Source of the DNA: Novispirillum itersonii subsp. itersonii ATCC 12639
GTDB taxonomy: Bacteria; Pseudomonadota; Alphaproteobacteria; Rhodospirillales; Rhodospirillaceae
Direction of reading: 5' to 3'
Assembly: GCF_000381985.1 (NCBI RefSeq)
Contig: NZ_KB907346.1
Coordinates: 62,001 to 126,000 of the forward strand
DNA: 64,000 bases
In this document: one piece after another, positions 28,786 to 37,991 of the stretch
How positions within the stretch are numbered: the first letter of the stretch is position 1
Layout of the letters: the number at the start of each line of letters is the position of its first letter
Notes under the pieces: model-generated
What the model was told of the DNA's origin: nothing
Databases searched by the model: none
Seen by the model: the letters and a program-made list of their open reading frames with translations, nothing else
Made by a program: the position numbers and the translations under genes

Positions 28786-31038
28786 ATGTCCTCCCTCTCT
28801 CCCCCACCGCTGCCCCGTCCGGGCCTGTCTGCCTTCCACAGCATCGGCCTGCGCCTGTCACTGGCGCTGATCCTGCTTCTTCTGGCTCTGGCCGGGGCCG
28901 GGGCGATCGGGGTGCAGGCCCTGACCGACATCCGCACCTTGCTGGAACGGATCACCACCGAAGATATGGTCACCAGCCAGCTCGCCAATGCCGTGGCACA
29001 GGACAGTCAGAGTCTGCTCGGCCATAGCCCGCGTCTGGCCCTGTCATCAGACTCCGTCTCACTGATGGGAAACCGCGCCTTCATTTTTGACCAGATGCGC
29101 CAGCTTGACGGGCTGATCACTCAACTGGAGCAGCGGGGGCAGACAACAACCTTACCGGTCCTGCGGCAGGCCCAGCAGACCTTGCGGCAGAAGCTGGAAG
29201 ACAGCGTCGATCTGGTTGGGCGCCGGAATGATGCCATCCAGAGAATGGCGCGCCGCCAGCAGGATCTGGTCACGCTGAGCGATCAGATCGCCGGGCTGTT
29301 TACTCCGACGGAACAGCGGGAAGCCCTGACATGGGTGACAGCGGCGCAGCAGATGGTGCCACGGCTGTCAGCCCTGCTCGCCAGCCCCGGAAATGCCACC
29401 GCCCTGCCCCTTGAGGCCGATCTTAGGACCCGTCAGGCCACACTGGAGCAGCTGTACGACACGCTGCCGCCGGACCTGCGCAATAAAGCCGCCAGCCCTC
29501 AAAAGGCATTGCGCGACCTGACCGACGGCCCGGCGGGCATCGCCGGGCAACGACGGGACCTTCAGACCATTCAGATGGGGGTACAGGCCTCGGTCCGGGT
29601 CAGCAAACAGGCCGCTGACGATCTGGCGGCCTCAGCCCTGACGGTGATGCGGGAAGTCGACGACCACATCCAGCAGCGGCGGAGGGCCGCTGCACTGCAG
29701 GGCCAGACGGCCATGGCCCTGCTGATCAGCGGCGCCGTCACCGCCACTGTCGCTACGCTGCTGGTGTTTGCCTATATCCGCCGCTCGGTCGTCGGGCGGC
29801 TGCAGCGGCTGCGCGATATGGTGCTTGCGGCGGAAGACCGGCAGCCGGTGTCTGTGCCTTTGATCATCCGTGATGAGATCGACGACATCGGTCGCGCGGT
29901 CGGTGCGTTGGTCACCACGCTGGCCGGGCGGGAAAACACCCTGCGCCAGTCAGAGGAGCATCTACGGCTGTTGGTGGAAAACGCCCCGTTTCCACTGGTG
30001 GTCGCAGACCGTGACAGCGGTTTTGTCACCTTCGCCAATGAACAGGCACAGCAGAGTCTGTTTCCCGCCTGCCGGAACCGGGACTGTGCGGAGCCGGTTC
30101 AGGTTTTTGACATGATCGCGGATCCGGCAGAGCAGACCCGGATCCGCACCGCCATTGCCGAAACCGCGCGGTCAGGTCGTCGCGAACTGCGGTTACGCGG
30201 AAAACTGGGACCCTTCTGGGCCGTGCTGTCGGTGTCGCCAATTCAGTTTCAGGGGCAAACCAGCATCCTGTTCGCGGTACAGGATATCGACGGCCTGAAA
30301 GCAGCGGAAGAACGCCTGTCCCTGCTGGTGCGGGATCTGGAACGCAGCAATGCCGATCTGGAGCAGTTCGCCGCCGCTGCATCCCATGACCTGCGGGACC
30401 CCCTGCGTATGGTGTCAGGATATCTGGCCCTGCTCGCCCGGCGCCTGGCCCCCCATTTTGACGCGGAATGCCATGAGTATATCCGCTTCGCGCAGGACGG
30501 CATCCGCCGGATGGATCATCTAACCACTGACCTGCTGGATCTGGCCCGGATCGGGCGCTCAGGCGCGCCGGTGCCGGTTGATCTCTCCCCGGTTCTCACC
30601 GGCGTGCTGGCCAGTCTGTCCCCCCTGATCGAAGAGGCACAGGCGACGGTCACCCTGCCGCCAGCCCTGCCCCCGGTTCTGGGGCGGGACAGTGACCTGA
30701 GCCGCCTGTTCCAGAATCTGATCGCCAATGCCCTGAAGTACCGCGCCCCGGAGCGCCCGCTGACCATCACCCTGACCTGCACCCCCGCCGAATCGGGACT
30801 ATGGCAGTTTACACTGACCGATACCGGCAAGGGTATCGCACGGGATCATCAGGAGCGGGTCTTCCTGATGTTTCAGCGCCTGCAGGACCGCAGCGACTGC
30901 GAAGGCACCGGTATCGGCCTGACCCTGTGCCGGAAAATCGTGGAAGGACATGGCGGACGCATCTGGCTGAACAGCCGTCTGGGGGAAGGATCATCCTTCC
31001 ACTTCACTCTTCCCGGCCATGCGCCGGATCAGGCATGA
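28786..31038 (+). CDS. Membrane-bound hybrid-less sensor histidine kinase (HAMP-PAS-HisKA-HATPase)
   Basis: A 750-aa sensor kinase. It has TM1 at about 24-48, a periplasmic helical region of about 260 residues like the TorS sensor fold, and TM2 at about 308-332. HAMP and a PAS domain (about 395-500) follow. The HisKA dimerisation domain has the phospho-acceptor H534 in ASHDLRDPLR. The HATPase has the N-box LIANALKYRAP and G-boxes DTGKGIA and GTGIGLTLCRKI. It has no receiver domain, and no response regulator gene is nearby. The neighbouring binding protein is a plausible input. The 3' end overlaps the convergent yqgE-like gene by 10 bp. Confidence 0.92.
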   Translation: MSSLSPPPLPRPGLSAFHSIGLRLSLALILLLLALAGAGAIGVQALTDIRTLLERITTEDMVTSQLANAVAQDSQSLLGHSPRLALSSDSVSLMGNRAFIFDQMRQLDGLITQLEQRGQTTTLPVLRQAQQTLRQKLEDSVDLVGRRNDAIQRMARRQQDLVTLSDQIAGLFTPTEQREALTWVTAAQQMVPRLSALLASPGNATALPLEADLRTRQATLEQLYDTLPPDLRNKAASPQKALRDLTDGPAGIAGQRRDLQTIQMGVQASVRVSKQAADDLAASALTVMREVDDHIQQRRRAAALQGQTAMALLISGAVTATVATLLVFAYIRRSVVGRLQRLRDMVLAAEDRQPVSVPLIIRDEIDDIGRAVGALVTTLAGRENTLRQSEEHLRLLVENAPFPLVVADRDSGFVTFANEQAQQSLFPACRNRDCAEPVQVFDMIADPAEQTRIRTAIAETARSGRRELRLRGKLGPFWAVLSVSPIQFQGQTSILFAVQDIDGLKAAEERLSLLVRDLERSNADLEQFAAAASHDLRDPLRMVSGYLALLARRLAPHFDAECHEYIRFAQDGIRRMDHLTTDLLDLARIGRSGAPVPVDLSPVLTGVLASLSPLIEEAQATVTLPPALPPVLGRDSDLSRLFQNLIANALKYRAPERPLTITLTCTPAESGLWQFTLTDTGKGIARDHQERVFLMFQRLQDRSDCEGTGIGLTLCRKIVEGHGGRIWLNSRLGEGSSFHFTLPGHAPDQA

Positions 31039-31658
31039 CCGGCGGCATCGCTCAGCATTGCCGGATCAATCCCCAGCTTATGGATCGCCTGCTCCCATTT
31101 ATGTTCGGCATAGGGGCCAAACAGCAGATCCTCATCCGCATCAACGGTCAGCCAGGCATTGTCTTTGATCTCGGCATCCAGCTGCCCGGCGTTCCACCCG
31201 GCATACCCCAGCACCAGCAGGCTGGCCCGCGGGCCATAGCCCCCGGCAATCGCTTTCAGAACATCCGTGGTCGCCGTCAGGGCGATCGCGTCATCCACCG
31301 CCATGGTCGCGGGCTGACGGAAATCCGTCGTATGCAGCACAAACCCACGCCCGGTTTCCACCGGCCCGCCAAAATGGACGCGGATATCATCACAGTCAGG
31401 GTTGGGCTCAACGCCGATCTGTTCCAGCACATCGTTGAACGTGACCTGCACGATCGGCCGGTTGATCACCAGCCCCATCGCCCCTTCAGCCGTATGGGCG
31501 CACAGGTAGATCACCGTGCGGGAAAAATGGCTGTCGATCAGGCCCGGCATTGCCACAAGGCACTGACCCGTCATATATCCGGCAGCCCTGTCGCCCGGTT
31601 GGCGGAGCCCCGGAGCGCGGGCGGCGGACTCGGAAGAAGAACGTTCGCGCGTAGTCAT
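31029..31658 (-). CDS. YqgE/AlgH family protein (UPF0301)
   Basis: A 209-aa protein of the YqgE/AlgH family. The conserved parts are GQCLVAMPGLIDSHFSRTVI, GAMGLVINRP, FGGPVETGRGFVLHT and LVLGYAGWNAGQL. The biochemical role of the family is unsettled; the AlgH name came from alginate regulation in Pseudomonas. The ATG at 31658 is used; two in-frame GTG codons just upstream sit closer to AAGGGG and may be the real start. The gap to the divergent dsbD-like gene holds promoters. Confidence 0.9.
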   Translation of the reverse strand: MTTRERSSSESAARAPGLRQPGDRAAGYMTGQCLVAMPGLIDSHFSRTVIYLCAHTAEGAMGLVINRPIVQVTFNDVLEQIGVEPNPDCDDIRVHFGGPVETGRGFVLHTTDFRQPATMAVDDAIALTATTDVLKAIAGGYGPRASLLVLGYAGWNAGQLDAEIKDNAWLTVDADEDLLFGPYAEHKWEQAIHKLGIDPAMLSDAAGHA

Positions 31659-31865
31659 AGGCACCACATATTCCCCTTTCCCGACTTGTGCAAGACCGGG
31701 ACGCCCACCACATTCGCGGAAGGGATTTTCCGGCCCCTTCACCAAACCGTGACTTTTTGATCGCAATCCCCGGATTGACGCCGCCCCCGCCGCCTGTTTG
31801 GCTGGGGCCGGGCTATAGAGCATCCGTATTAGAGTGTTTGGTGACGTTCGAATGTTAGGTGAAAA

Positions 31866-33842
31866 ATGACTGCAGCGCCCCTGCCAAGACGGCCTCTGAC
31901 ACGCATCCTCCGGGGTGCGGGCCTTGCCTGCGGCCTGTTGCTTGGCTTTGGCCCCGCCACGGCCCCGGCAGCAGACCCGGCACGGGTGGAAACACCGCAG
32001 GCCACCGTCAGCCTGATCGCCGACCGCATTGCGGTTGATGGCGCCACCACAGTACGGGTTGGCCTGCAATACGACCTGAAAGACGACTGGAAAGTCTACT
32101 GGCGATCACCCGGCGATGCCGGCTATCCGGCAACCCTGTCGTGGCAGGGATCAGAGAATACCGACACGGACAAAATCACCCTCGACTGGCCGGTCCCGGT
32201 CCGCTTCAGCGTTCTGGGTATCGAGACGCTGGGCTACAAGCATCAGGTTGTTTTTCCTCTGACGGTGCCGGTGGCAGATCCGGCACAGCCGCTGCGGCTG
32301 CAGTTGAATGCCGATTATCTGATCTGCGCTGACATCTGCGTCCCCGGTCAGGTGACGCTGGGACTCGACCTGCCCGCAGACGCCCCGCCGGACCGCCAGC
32401 TTCTGGCTGACGCCGCCGCCAGCGCCCACCTGATTGATCAGTACGCGGCACAGGTCCCGGCTGCCGCCGGGCAGGGTATCAGCCTGTCAGCCCTGTCGCT
32501 GATCGCCGGACCGGACGGCCACCAGACCATCACCGCCACAATCGCCGCCCAACCGGCCCTGACAGCGCCCGATCTGTTTATTGAAGGTCCGGTCAACGGA
32601 ACCACCGGGCTGATTTCCGGCCCGCCGTCCCTGCTGCCGGGGCAGGACGCAGGCACAGTCCGCCTGTCAGCGCCCTTGACCACGCCGCTGCCGCTGGAAG
32701 CGTTGCCCCCCGTCCGCGTGACCGTTGCTGACGCCGGGCGGGGACTGGACGTCACCTTAGCCCCAACGGTCAGTACTGAAAGCCCGGCGACGGATACCGC
32801 CACCTTTCTCGCCATCCTCGGCATTGCCCTTCTGGGGGGCCTGATCCTGAACATCATGCCCTGCGTTCTGCCGGTCCTGTCCCTGAAACTGCTGCATCTG
32901 GTGAAAGCCGCCGGGGCCGACCAACCGGCCCTGCGCCGCAGCTTTATCGGTACCGCCGCCGGAATCATCACCACTTTTCTGGCGATGGCCGCAATCCTGA
33001 CCGGCCTGAAGCTGGCGGGCACGGCCGTCGGCTGGGGCATCCAGTTCCAGCAGCCGGTGTTTCTGGGGGCGATGATTGTTCTGCTGCTGCTGTTTGCCGC
33101 CAATCTGCTCGGGGCGTTTACGGTCCGCCTGCCCGGCGTGATCGGGGATCTTGCCGCCCGCCCCGGCGGCGGAGCCTTTGCCAACGGAGTGTTTGCCACC
33201 CTTCTCGCCACCCCTTGCTCTGCCCCATTTCTGGGAACTGCGGTCGGATTCGCACTGGCACGGGGACCGGTCGAAATCACGACTATCTTTGCGGCCCTTG
33301 GACTGGGCATGAGCCTGCCCTACCTGACCGTTGCCGCAGCCCCGCGGCTTGCCGGTCTGTTGCCCCGTCCCGGGCGCTGGATGGGCACGGCGAAGCGGCT
33401 TCTGGCACTGCCACTGATCGGCACGGCCCTATGGCTGGGCAGCATCCTGCTGCCGCAACTGCTGCCGCCTTCCACCGCCGGAGCAGCCACACAGGGGCTG
33501 TGGGGGCGGTTTGAACCCGACCGAATCGATACCCTTGTCGCTGACGGACAGGTGGTGGTGGTGGATGTCACCGCCGACTGGTGTGTCACCTGTAAAGTCA
33601 ACAAGCTGACGGTGCTTGACAGTGATGCCATCCTGCCCCGCCTGTCGCAGGCCGGTGTGGTGGCGATGCAGGCCGACTGGACCCGGCCTGATCCGGTGAT
33701 CTCGGCTTTTCTCGCCCGCTATGGCCGCTATGGCATCCCGTTTAACGTGGTGTATGGACCCGGTGCCCCGCAGGGGATCCCGCTGCCGGAGATCCTGACA
33801 CCCGATGCTCTGATTTCCGCTCTCGACAAGGCAAAAGGCTGA
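31866..33842 (+). CDS. DsbD/ScsB-family protein-disulfide reductase
   Basis: A 658-aa inner-membrane thiol:disulfide interchange protein that carries electrons from cytoplasmic thioredoxin to the periplasm. It has a signal peptide (LACGLLLGFGPATAPA), then an N-terminal periplasmic domain with two cysteines in LICADICVPG. Eight membrane helices follow, with the paired cysteines of the beta domain in NIMPCVLPVLS and LATPCSAPFLG. The C-terminal thioredoxin-like domain has C573-V-T-C576. The large N-terminal domain resembles ScsB more than E. coli DsbD. Confidence 0.9.
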   Translation: MTAAPLPRRPLTRILRGAGLACGLLLGFGPATAPAADPARVETPQATVSLIADRIAVDGATTVRVGLQYDLKDDWKVYWRSPGDAGYPATLSWQGSENTDTDKITLDWPVPVRFSVLGIETLGYKHQVVFPLTVPVADPAQPLRLQLNADYLICADICVPGQVTLGLDLPADAPPDRQLLADAAASAHLIDQYAAQVPAAAGQGISLSALSLIAGPDGHQTITATIAAQPALTAPDLFIEGPVNGTTGLISGPPSLLPGQDAGTVRLSAPLTTPLPLEALPPVRVTVADAGRGLDVTLAPTVSTESPATDTATFLAILGIALLGGLILNIMPCVLPVLSLKLLHLVKAAGADQPALRRSFIGTAAGIITTFLAMAAILTGLKLAGTAVGWGIQFQQPVFLGAMIVLLLLFAANLLGAFTVRLPGVIGDLAARPGGGAFANGVFATLLATPCSAPFLGTAVGFALARGPVEITTIFAALGLGMSLPYLTVAAAPRLAGLLPRPGRWMGTAKRLLALPLIGTALWLGSILLPQLLPPSTAGAATQGLWGRFEPDRIDTLVADGQVVVVDVTADWCVTCKVNKLTVLDSDAILPRLSQAGVVAMQADWTRPDPVISAFLARYGRYGIPFNVVYGPGAPQGIPLPEILTPDALISALDKAKG

Positions 33843-33897
33843 GCTTATCTGTCGGTTATCCCGCCACCTTCCGGCGTGACCAGAAAAGGACCATCCC

Positions 33898-34377
33898 ATG
33901 ACCATTTCCGTCGGTGCCCCGATCCCCGCCGTGACCCTGAAGGTCGTTAACGCCGGAACCGTTGAGCCGAAGAATGTCGCCGAGCTGTTCGCCACCGGGC
34001 GTCATGTGATTTTCTCGGTGCCGGGGGCGTTTACCCCGACCTGCTCCGCCAAGCATCTGCCGGGCTTCGTCGCCAAGCTGGCGGACATCAAGGCGAAGGG
34101 TGTTGAAAGCGTGGCCTGCCTGTCAGTCAACGACGCCTTCGTGATGAAGGCCTGGGCCGAGCGTGATGGCAGCCCGGATATTCTGATGCTGGCCGACGGC
34201 AATGCTGAACTGGCGGCAGCCCTTGGCCTGACCCTTGACGCCTCCGGCTTCGGCATGGGCACCCGCAGCCAGCGCTTTGCCGTGGTGGTGAACAACGGCA
34301 CTGTCGAGTCGCTGTTCATCGAAGAACCGGGGGCCTTCTCCGTTTCCAGCGCAGAGCACGTTCTGGCCAATCTGTAA
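33898..34377 (+). CDS. Peroxiredoxin (Prx5/AhpE-like glutaredoxin-dependent type)
   Basis: A 159-aa thiol peroxidase that reduces H2O2 and organic peroxides. The peroxidatic Cys49 lies in GAFTPTCSAKHLPGF, typical of Prx5 enzymes. AAGGA precedes the ATG. It follows the DsbD-family gene by 55 bp on the same strand, making a small redox cluster. A strong terminator closes it and marks the end of the core-like part of the window. Confidence 0.93.
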   Translation: MTISVGAPIPAVTLKVVNAGTVEPKNVAELFATGRHVIFSVPGAFTPTCSAKHLPGFVAKLADIKAKGVESVACLSVNDAFVMKAWAERDGSPDILMLADGNAELAAALGLTLDASGFGMGTRSQRFAVVVNNGTVESLFIEEPGAFSVSSAEHVLANL

Positions 34378-34410
34378 GATCTGCCCCGGCAGACTTCGCA
34401 GACAGAAAAA

Positions 34411-34441
34411 AGCCTCGGAGAGACATCCGCTCTCCGAGGCT
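34411..34441 (+). terminator. Terminator after the peroxiredoxin gene
   Basis: AGCCTCGGAGA pairs perfectly with TCTCCGAGGCT around a short loop, followed by TTT. It starts 34 bp past the stop. Confidence 0.88.
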
Positions 34442-34612
34442 TTTGACCGACAGGGCCGACAGATCAGACGTTGAACAGCGATTGTGACTGCAAGTCATTG
34501 AATGAACAGTTCACCATGCTGCTCCATTAAAAAATATACTCATGTTTGTACTCAAAAAACTCAGCATTGAGTACGTTCAACCCTGATCTGGCGCCGTTGC
34601 GCCGGCTCGGAT

Positions 34613-35836
34613 TCAACTTTCCAGACGCCTGCGACAGGCATCATTGGTGGATTTTATCTGCTGCGCCAACATCTGCCTAATCGGAGCACGCTCAAATCGC
34701 TCACCTAATGAGCTTGCCTGCGGCAACATCCGGTCGATGACCTCTTCCGCCCGTTTCCTTGGGATGCCACCTTCCTCCGCCAGACGCAATAAATGCCGGC
34801 GTTCGATGGCGGCCCCTTCGCCGCAAACGTCCAGGTGATGCTGGCCCATCGGGCCTTCGCTGAAGGTCAGATCAAAGGCGGGGGCCAGACGCCAGCGCCG
34901 GTCACGTCCGAGACGCCACGCGAAGTTCTTGGGATGATCGTCCCGGTTGTGAAAGAGCACATTGAAGACGGCTCGCGCGTAAGCTTTCTCCACTTCGCGC
35001 TCGTCGCGCGTCAGGAAACGGGTAGCCCTCAGGAAGGCGGTGTAGTCGGTGGCACCAGGCAGGCGAAAATCCACCTGCAACAATCCAGCCAGACTGTGCA
35101 CCGGGACACGTTGCCCTCCCTCCCGGTCGAAGCGCGCGACGCCGAAGGCGGCCAGTTCAGGGCCAAGGTCGAACCAGCGACTTTCGGGCACTTCCAGTCC
35201 GCAATCCCGAGCCAACTCGGCATAGAGCTGCTCGATGACGCAGACCTCCTTGTGTTCGTTCTGCGCCGGGAACTTGACCAGCCAGGGGCCGCCGGGCGCA
35301 TCCGGACGGGTGCTGACCTGCCCGGTCATTGCGTCGTACTGCACCAAGGCCTTGGGCCTGGCCCCTTGCGGTGAGCCGCCGGTGAGCGCGAGCTCGCGCA
35401 GGGCTGCCCCCGCCTCGCCCGCGAGCGCGAGACGGCTTTGCTCGGCCAGCGCCAGCAAGGACCAGTCGGGCTCGTGGGCGCCGGCGTCGCTTGCCGGAAC
35501 GAAGCGCAACGCGCCCATCGCGCGCTCACCAATGAAGGCCAGCCGGTCCAGTGGCCCGGGATGGCGCAAGCCGTGTTGACGGAACAACCGATCCATCAGC
35601 AGCAAACCCCAGCCGTCAGGCAGACTGTCGGCTATTAGGCCCGGAAGGCGATGCAAATGGGTTGGAAAACCACCGTAGGCATCTGCACGCAGCTTGAGGT
35701 GCAAGGGCGACAGTTCCAAGCCCTGAGACAGGGCTTCGGGAGAATATTCGAAGAGCAGGGATTGACCATCATCGGCCAGGCGTCCCAACGGCCAGTCTTC
35801 TCCCCAGCCGCAATAATGCACAGTAAGCAGCTTCAT
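34613..35836 (-). CDS. hipA-like: HipA-family serine/threonine kinase toxin
   Basis: A 407-aa HipA-like kinase, the toxin of a type II toxin-antitoxin pair. In E. coli HipA phosphorylates GltX and causes persistence; the target of this homologue is unknown. The N-terminal HipA_N domain is followed by the Gly-rich TGGSPQGARPKALV loop, the ATP lysine region GGPWLVKFP, the catalytic NRDDHPKNFAW and the metal-binding APAFDLTFSEG. The start overlaps the hipB stop by 4 bp. Codon use looks less GC3-biased than the core genes before it. Confidence 0.92.
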   Translation of the reverse strand: MKLLTVHYCGWGEDWPLGRLADDGQSLLFEYSPEALSQGLELSPLHLKLRADAYGGFPTHLHRLPGLIADSLPDGWGLLLMDRLFRQHGLRHPGPLDRLAFIGERAMGALRFVPASDAGAHEPDWSLLALAEQSRLALAGEAGAALRELALTGGSPQGARPKALVQYDAMTGQVSTRPDAPGGPWLVKFPAQNEHKEVCVIEQLYAELARDCGLEVPESRWFDLGPELAAFGVARFDREGGQRVPVHSLAGLLQVDFRLPGATDYTAFLRATRFLTRDEREVEKAYARAVFNVLFHNRDDHPKNFAWRLGRDRRWRLAPAFDLTFSEGPMGQHHLDVCGEGAAIERRHLLRLAEEGGIPRKRAEEVIDRMLPQASSLGERFERAPIRQMLAQQIKSTNDACRRRLES

Positions 35837-36144
35837 GATGCTCTCTTACGCGGCGCACGCTGGCGGCGGCTCACAAGGTCCACCTGCTCCATCTGGGCGA
35901 TGGATTGCCGTTTGAGCACGAAGAGATCGTCCAGCGCCTCCAGCAAGCCAAGTGCCTGCGCGACACGGACCAGCGTTTCCAGTGAGCACTGACCGTCGCT
36001 TTCGAGTTTGCGCAACGCCCCCAAGGACAGTCCGGCCATTTGCGCCAGTTCACGCTGCGTAAGCGATTGGGCAAGCCGCTGCTCGCGCAGACGAACACCC
36101 AGCGCATGCAGGATCTCAGCGGGAGTCGAGAGATGAAAAGTCAC
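35833..36144 (-). CDS. hipB-like: HipB-like XRE-family antitoxin
   Basis: A 103-aa protein with an XRE/Cro HTH (REQRLAQSLTQRELAQMAGL then GALRKLESDG) in the middle and a short basic C-terminus. It precedes hipA and overlaps it by 4 bp, the usual antitoxin-first order that lets HipB neutralise HipA and repress the operon. No clear hip operator palindrome was seen upstream. Confidence 0.87.
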   Translation of the reverse strand: MTFHLSTPAEILHALGVRLREQRLAQSLTQRELAQMAGLSLGALRKLESDGQCSLETLVRVAQALGLLEALDDLFVLKRQSIAQMEQVDLVSRRQRAPRKRAS

Positions 36145-36254
36145 TTTTATGACCCTTAACGCGGGAAAAATTGCTTAAGTGCCATTGTAGTGGACTTTAC
36201 TTATTCTTGAAAGCAGATGACTGCGATAGCTGCCGCGAGCGACTAGGCAGTGAC

Positions 36255-36288
36255 CATCGTAACGCTACGATACCGTAGCGCTACGATG
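36255..36288. repeat. 34-bp near-perfect palindrome beside the XRE gene
   Basis: CATCGTAACGCTACGATACC and its continuation form a dyad with only a few mismatches (arms CATCGTA-CGCTAC and GTAGCG-TACGATG). It ends one base before the minus-strand stop of the XRE gene. It could be a terminator or an operator for the adjacent hipBA promoter. Confidence 0.6.
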
Positions 36289-36528
36289 TTACGGTGCAGG
36301 CTCCTGTCCAGCCGCCGGCGCCTCCAGCAGTACTGAAGGCTCCACCCCCAGCGCCTCTGCCAGCTTGAAGATGTTGAGCAATGCAATGTTGCGCTGCCCA
36401 CGCTCAACCCCCCCCAGATAGCTGCGTGCCAAGCCACTTTCCAGTGCTAGGCGTTCTTGCGACCACCCTCTGGTCTTTCTGATTTCTATCAGCTTCAGGC
36501 CGAAGCGTAGTCGGGGATCAAGGGCCAT
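36289..36528 (-). CDS. XRE-family HTH regulator
   Basis: A 79-aa DNA-binding protein that is almost entirely an HTH_3 domain: EIRKTRGWSQERLALESGLA, then SYLGGVERGQRN and NIFKLAEALGVEPSVLLE. The ATG at 36528 has GAGAG upstream and gives the normal MALDPRLRFG start; an upstream Met at 36615 is unlikely. It lies upstream of hipBA on the same strand and may regulate it, or it may be a solitary regulator. Confidence 0.85.
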   Translation of the reverse strand: MALDPRLRFGLKLIEIRKTRGWSQERLALESGLARSYLGGVERGQRNIALLNIFKLAEALGVEPSVLLEAPAAGQEPAP

Positions 36529-36672
36529 ATTTCTCTCTTCTTTAAAGAGAAATGACTCTATGAGTACCCCCTCTATAGGGCTACGCCCGATAAGTACCCG
36601 CACTATGAGTGACAATTGAATGCAGGCGCCATAAAATGACCTCTATGAGTAACAAAATGGAGGAAATGACGT

Positions 36673-37329
36673 ATGGCAAGCGTCTGGAAGACTGCGGGGC
36701 AGGGAGCGGCGGCGGGGCTGGCAGTTCCGGTGGCTGGGCTTTCAGGTCTTGCTGCCGCTGGTCTTACGCTGATTCTTGTACTGGCGATGATCGGAGTGGG
36801 GCCTGCGCGCCTGTCACAGACATCTCTTTGGGGGCTGCTGACTAGTGAGCTGATGCTTTATCTGCTGATTTCACTGGTGGTCTTCACGCTGTCCTTCAGC
36901 TTTCTGGCGCGCTTGCAGGCCCGCTGTCAGGCACTTGTAGCCAAGCTCAACGCACAGCAGGGGCTGTCATTCGATGCTGGGCATCTCTTGGGCTACCCCG
37001 CGCCGGCCTTTCTGGTGTTTGACCGGCAACATCGCAAACTGGCTGTCTGTTCAATTGTGAATGAAGCCTGGCGCATCCACGATTTCTCTTGGCTGCTTGG
37101 TTGGCGGATGACCTGGCGCGAGGTCGAGAGCATGGAGATGAACGGCGGTAGCCGTCAGGTCAACGCCAGCGGCATGAGCGTACCGACCTTCGAGCGCACG
37201 GTACGCGCGAAAGACTTCGCCATCGAGCTGCAAACCGCCGATCCGCAACGACCAGAGCTCAGTTTTCCCATGAGCCGTCGGGCGGCGGAAACCTGGTGCG
37301 CCCGGCTCAATGCCATCTTCAACGGATAA
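36673..37329 (+). CDS. Membrane protein of unknown function, 218 aa
   Basis: It has two hydrophobic helices at about residues 25-48 and 57-80, with a glycine-rich N-terminal segment. A soluble C-terminal domain of about 135 residues looks PH-like (FDRQHRKLAVCSIV, WRIHDFSWLLGWRMTWREVE). I do not recognise a family. GGAGG lies upstream of the ATG. It starts a run of eight plus-strand genes (36.7-40.9 kb); the next starts 17 bp after its stop, so the first few are probably cotranscribed. Confidence 0.75.
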   Translation: MASVWKTAGQGAAAGLAVPVAGLSGLAAAGLTLILVLAMIGVGPARLSQTSLWGLLTSELMLYLLISLVVFTLSFSFLARLQARCQALVAKLNAQQGLSFDAGHLLGYPAPAFLVFDRQHRKLAVCSIVNEAWRIHDFSWLLGWRMTWREVESMEMNGGSRQVNASGMSVPTFERTVRAKDFAIELQTADPQRPELSFPMSRRAAETWCARLNAIFNG

Positions 37330-37346
37330 CCTCGCGAGGAACTGCG

Positions 37347-37991
37347 ATGAAACACTACCGGAGCTTGCTGTTTCTGCCTTTTGTATTGACAGGTTGTGCC
37401 ACAACCGACATGCAGGGGGCGCTGGATTCCCTGAACGGACTGGGACAATCCATTGGAACCAGTCTGGCGCAAGCGGCTACGCCCGCAAGCGCGGCAAACC
37501 GCAACAGCTTGCTGGGCACTCCACTGCATAACGCCTTGCGCCAGAATCTGTCTACCGACGGTCGCGCCCCGGAGTGGCCCAAGGTGGTGATCAGCAATCT
37601 GCAAATTCCGGCTGATCAGATGACGCTGACCCGTAGCCTCACGCTCAAAGCCAGTGATTGCATTCGCTTTGACGCAGTGCTCTGGCACGACGCCAAGCGC
37701 TCCGAGCGCTTCAGCAATCTGTCGCTTTGCGCGCCGGAGCTGCCGAAACAGTCAAACAACTTCGTGCTGACCTGGAAGAGCTTTTCCATTTCCGGCAAAA
37801 CCAGCGGTCAGGTTCGTAGCGATGGACCGACTCCGCCTTACAGCAAGTTGCCCGGCGACCCCGCGATGGAGCGTTGGTTGATGAATCAGTTCGGCCTTTA
37901 CTATGTCGGTTCGCTGCTGACCCTGGTCGGCTACGACCCCAACTTCACGGTCGATGACCGCCGCTTCTGGATCAGGAACATCAAGGGATGA
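37347..37991 (+). CDS. Putative lipoprotein, 214 aa
   Basis: The start at 37347 (GAGG upstream) gives MKHYRSLLFLPFVLTGCATT, a clear lipoprotein signal with lipobox LTGC and cleavage before Cys. The mature protein is about 200 aa of unknown fold with two further cysteines (SDCIRF and LSLCAPE) that may form a disulfide. The residue after Cys is Ala, not Asp, so outer-membrane sorting is likely. Overlaps the next start by 4 bp (ATGA). Confidence 0.75.
   Translation: MKHYRSLLFLPFVLTGCATTDMQGALDSLNGLGQSIGTSLAQAATPASAANRNSLLGTPLHNALRQNLSTDGRAPEWPKVVISNLQIPADQMTLTRSLTLKASDCIRFDAVLWHDAKRSERFSNLSLCAPELPKQSNNFVLTWKSFSISGKTSGQVRSDGPTPPYSKLPGDPAMERWLMNQFGLYYVGSLLTLVGYDPNFTVDDRRFWIRNIKG

Noticed and set aside
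34442-34612. Possible tRNA or attachment site at the island edge
   Set aside because: No cloverleaf or CCA end could be built; only short GC hairpins such as GGCGCCGTTGCGCC were seen.
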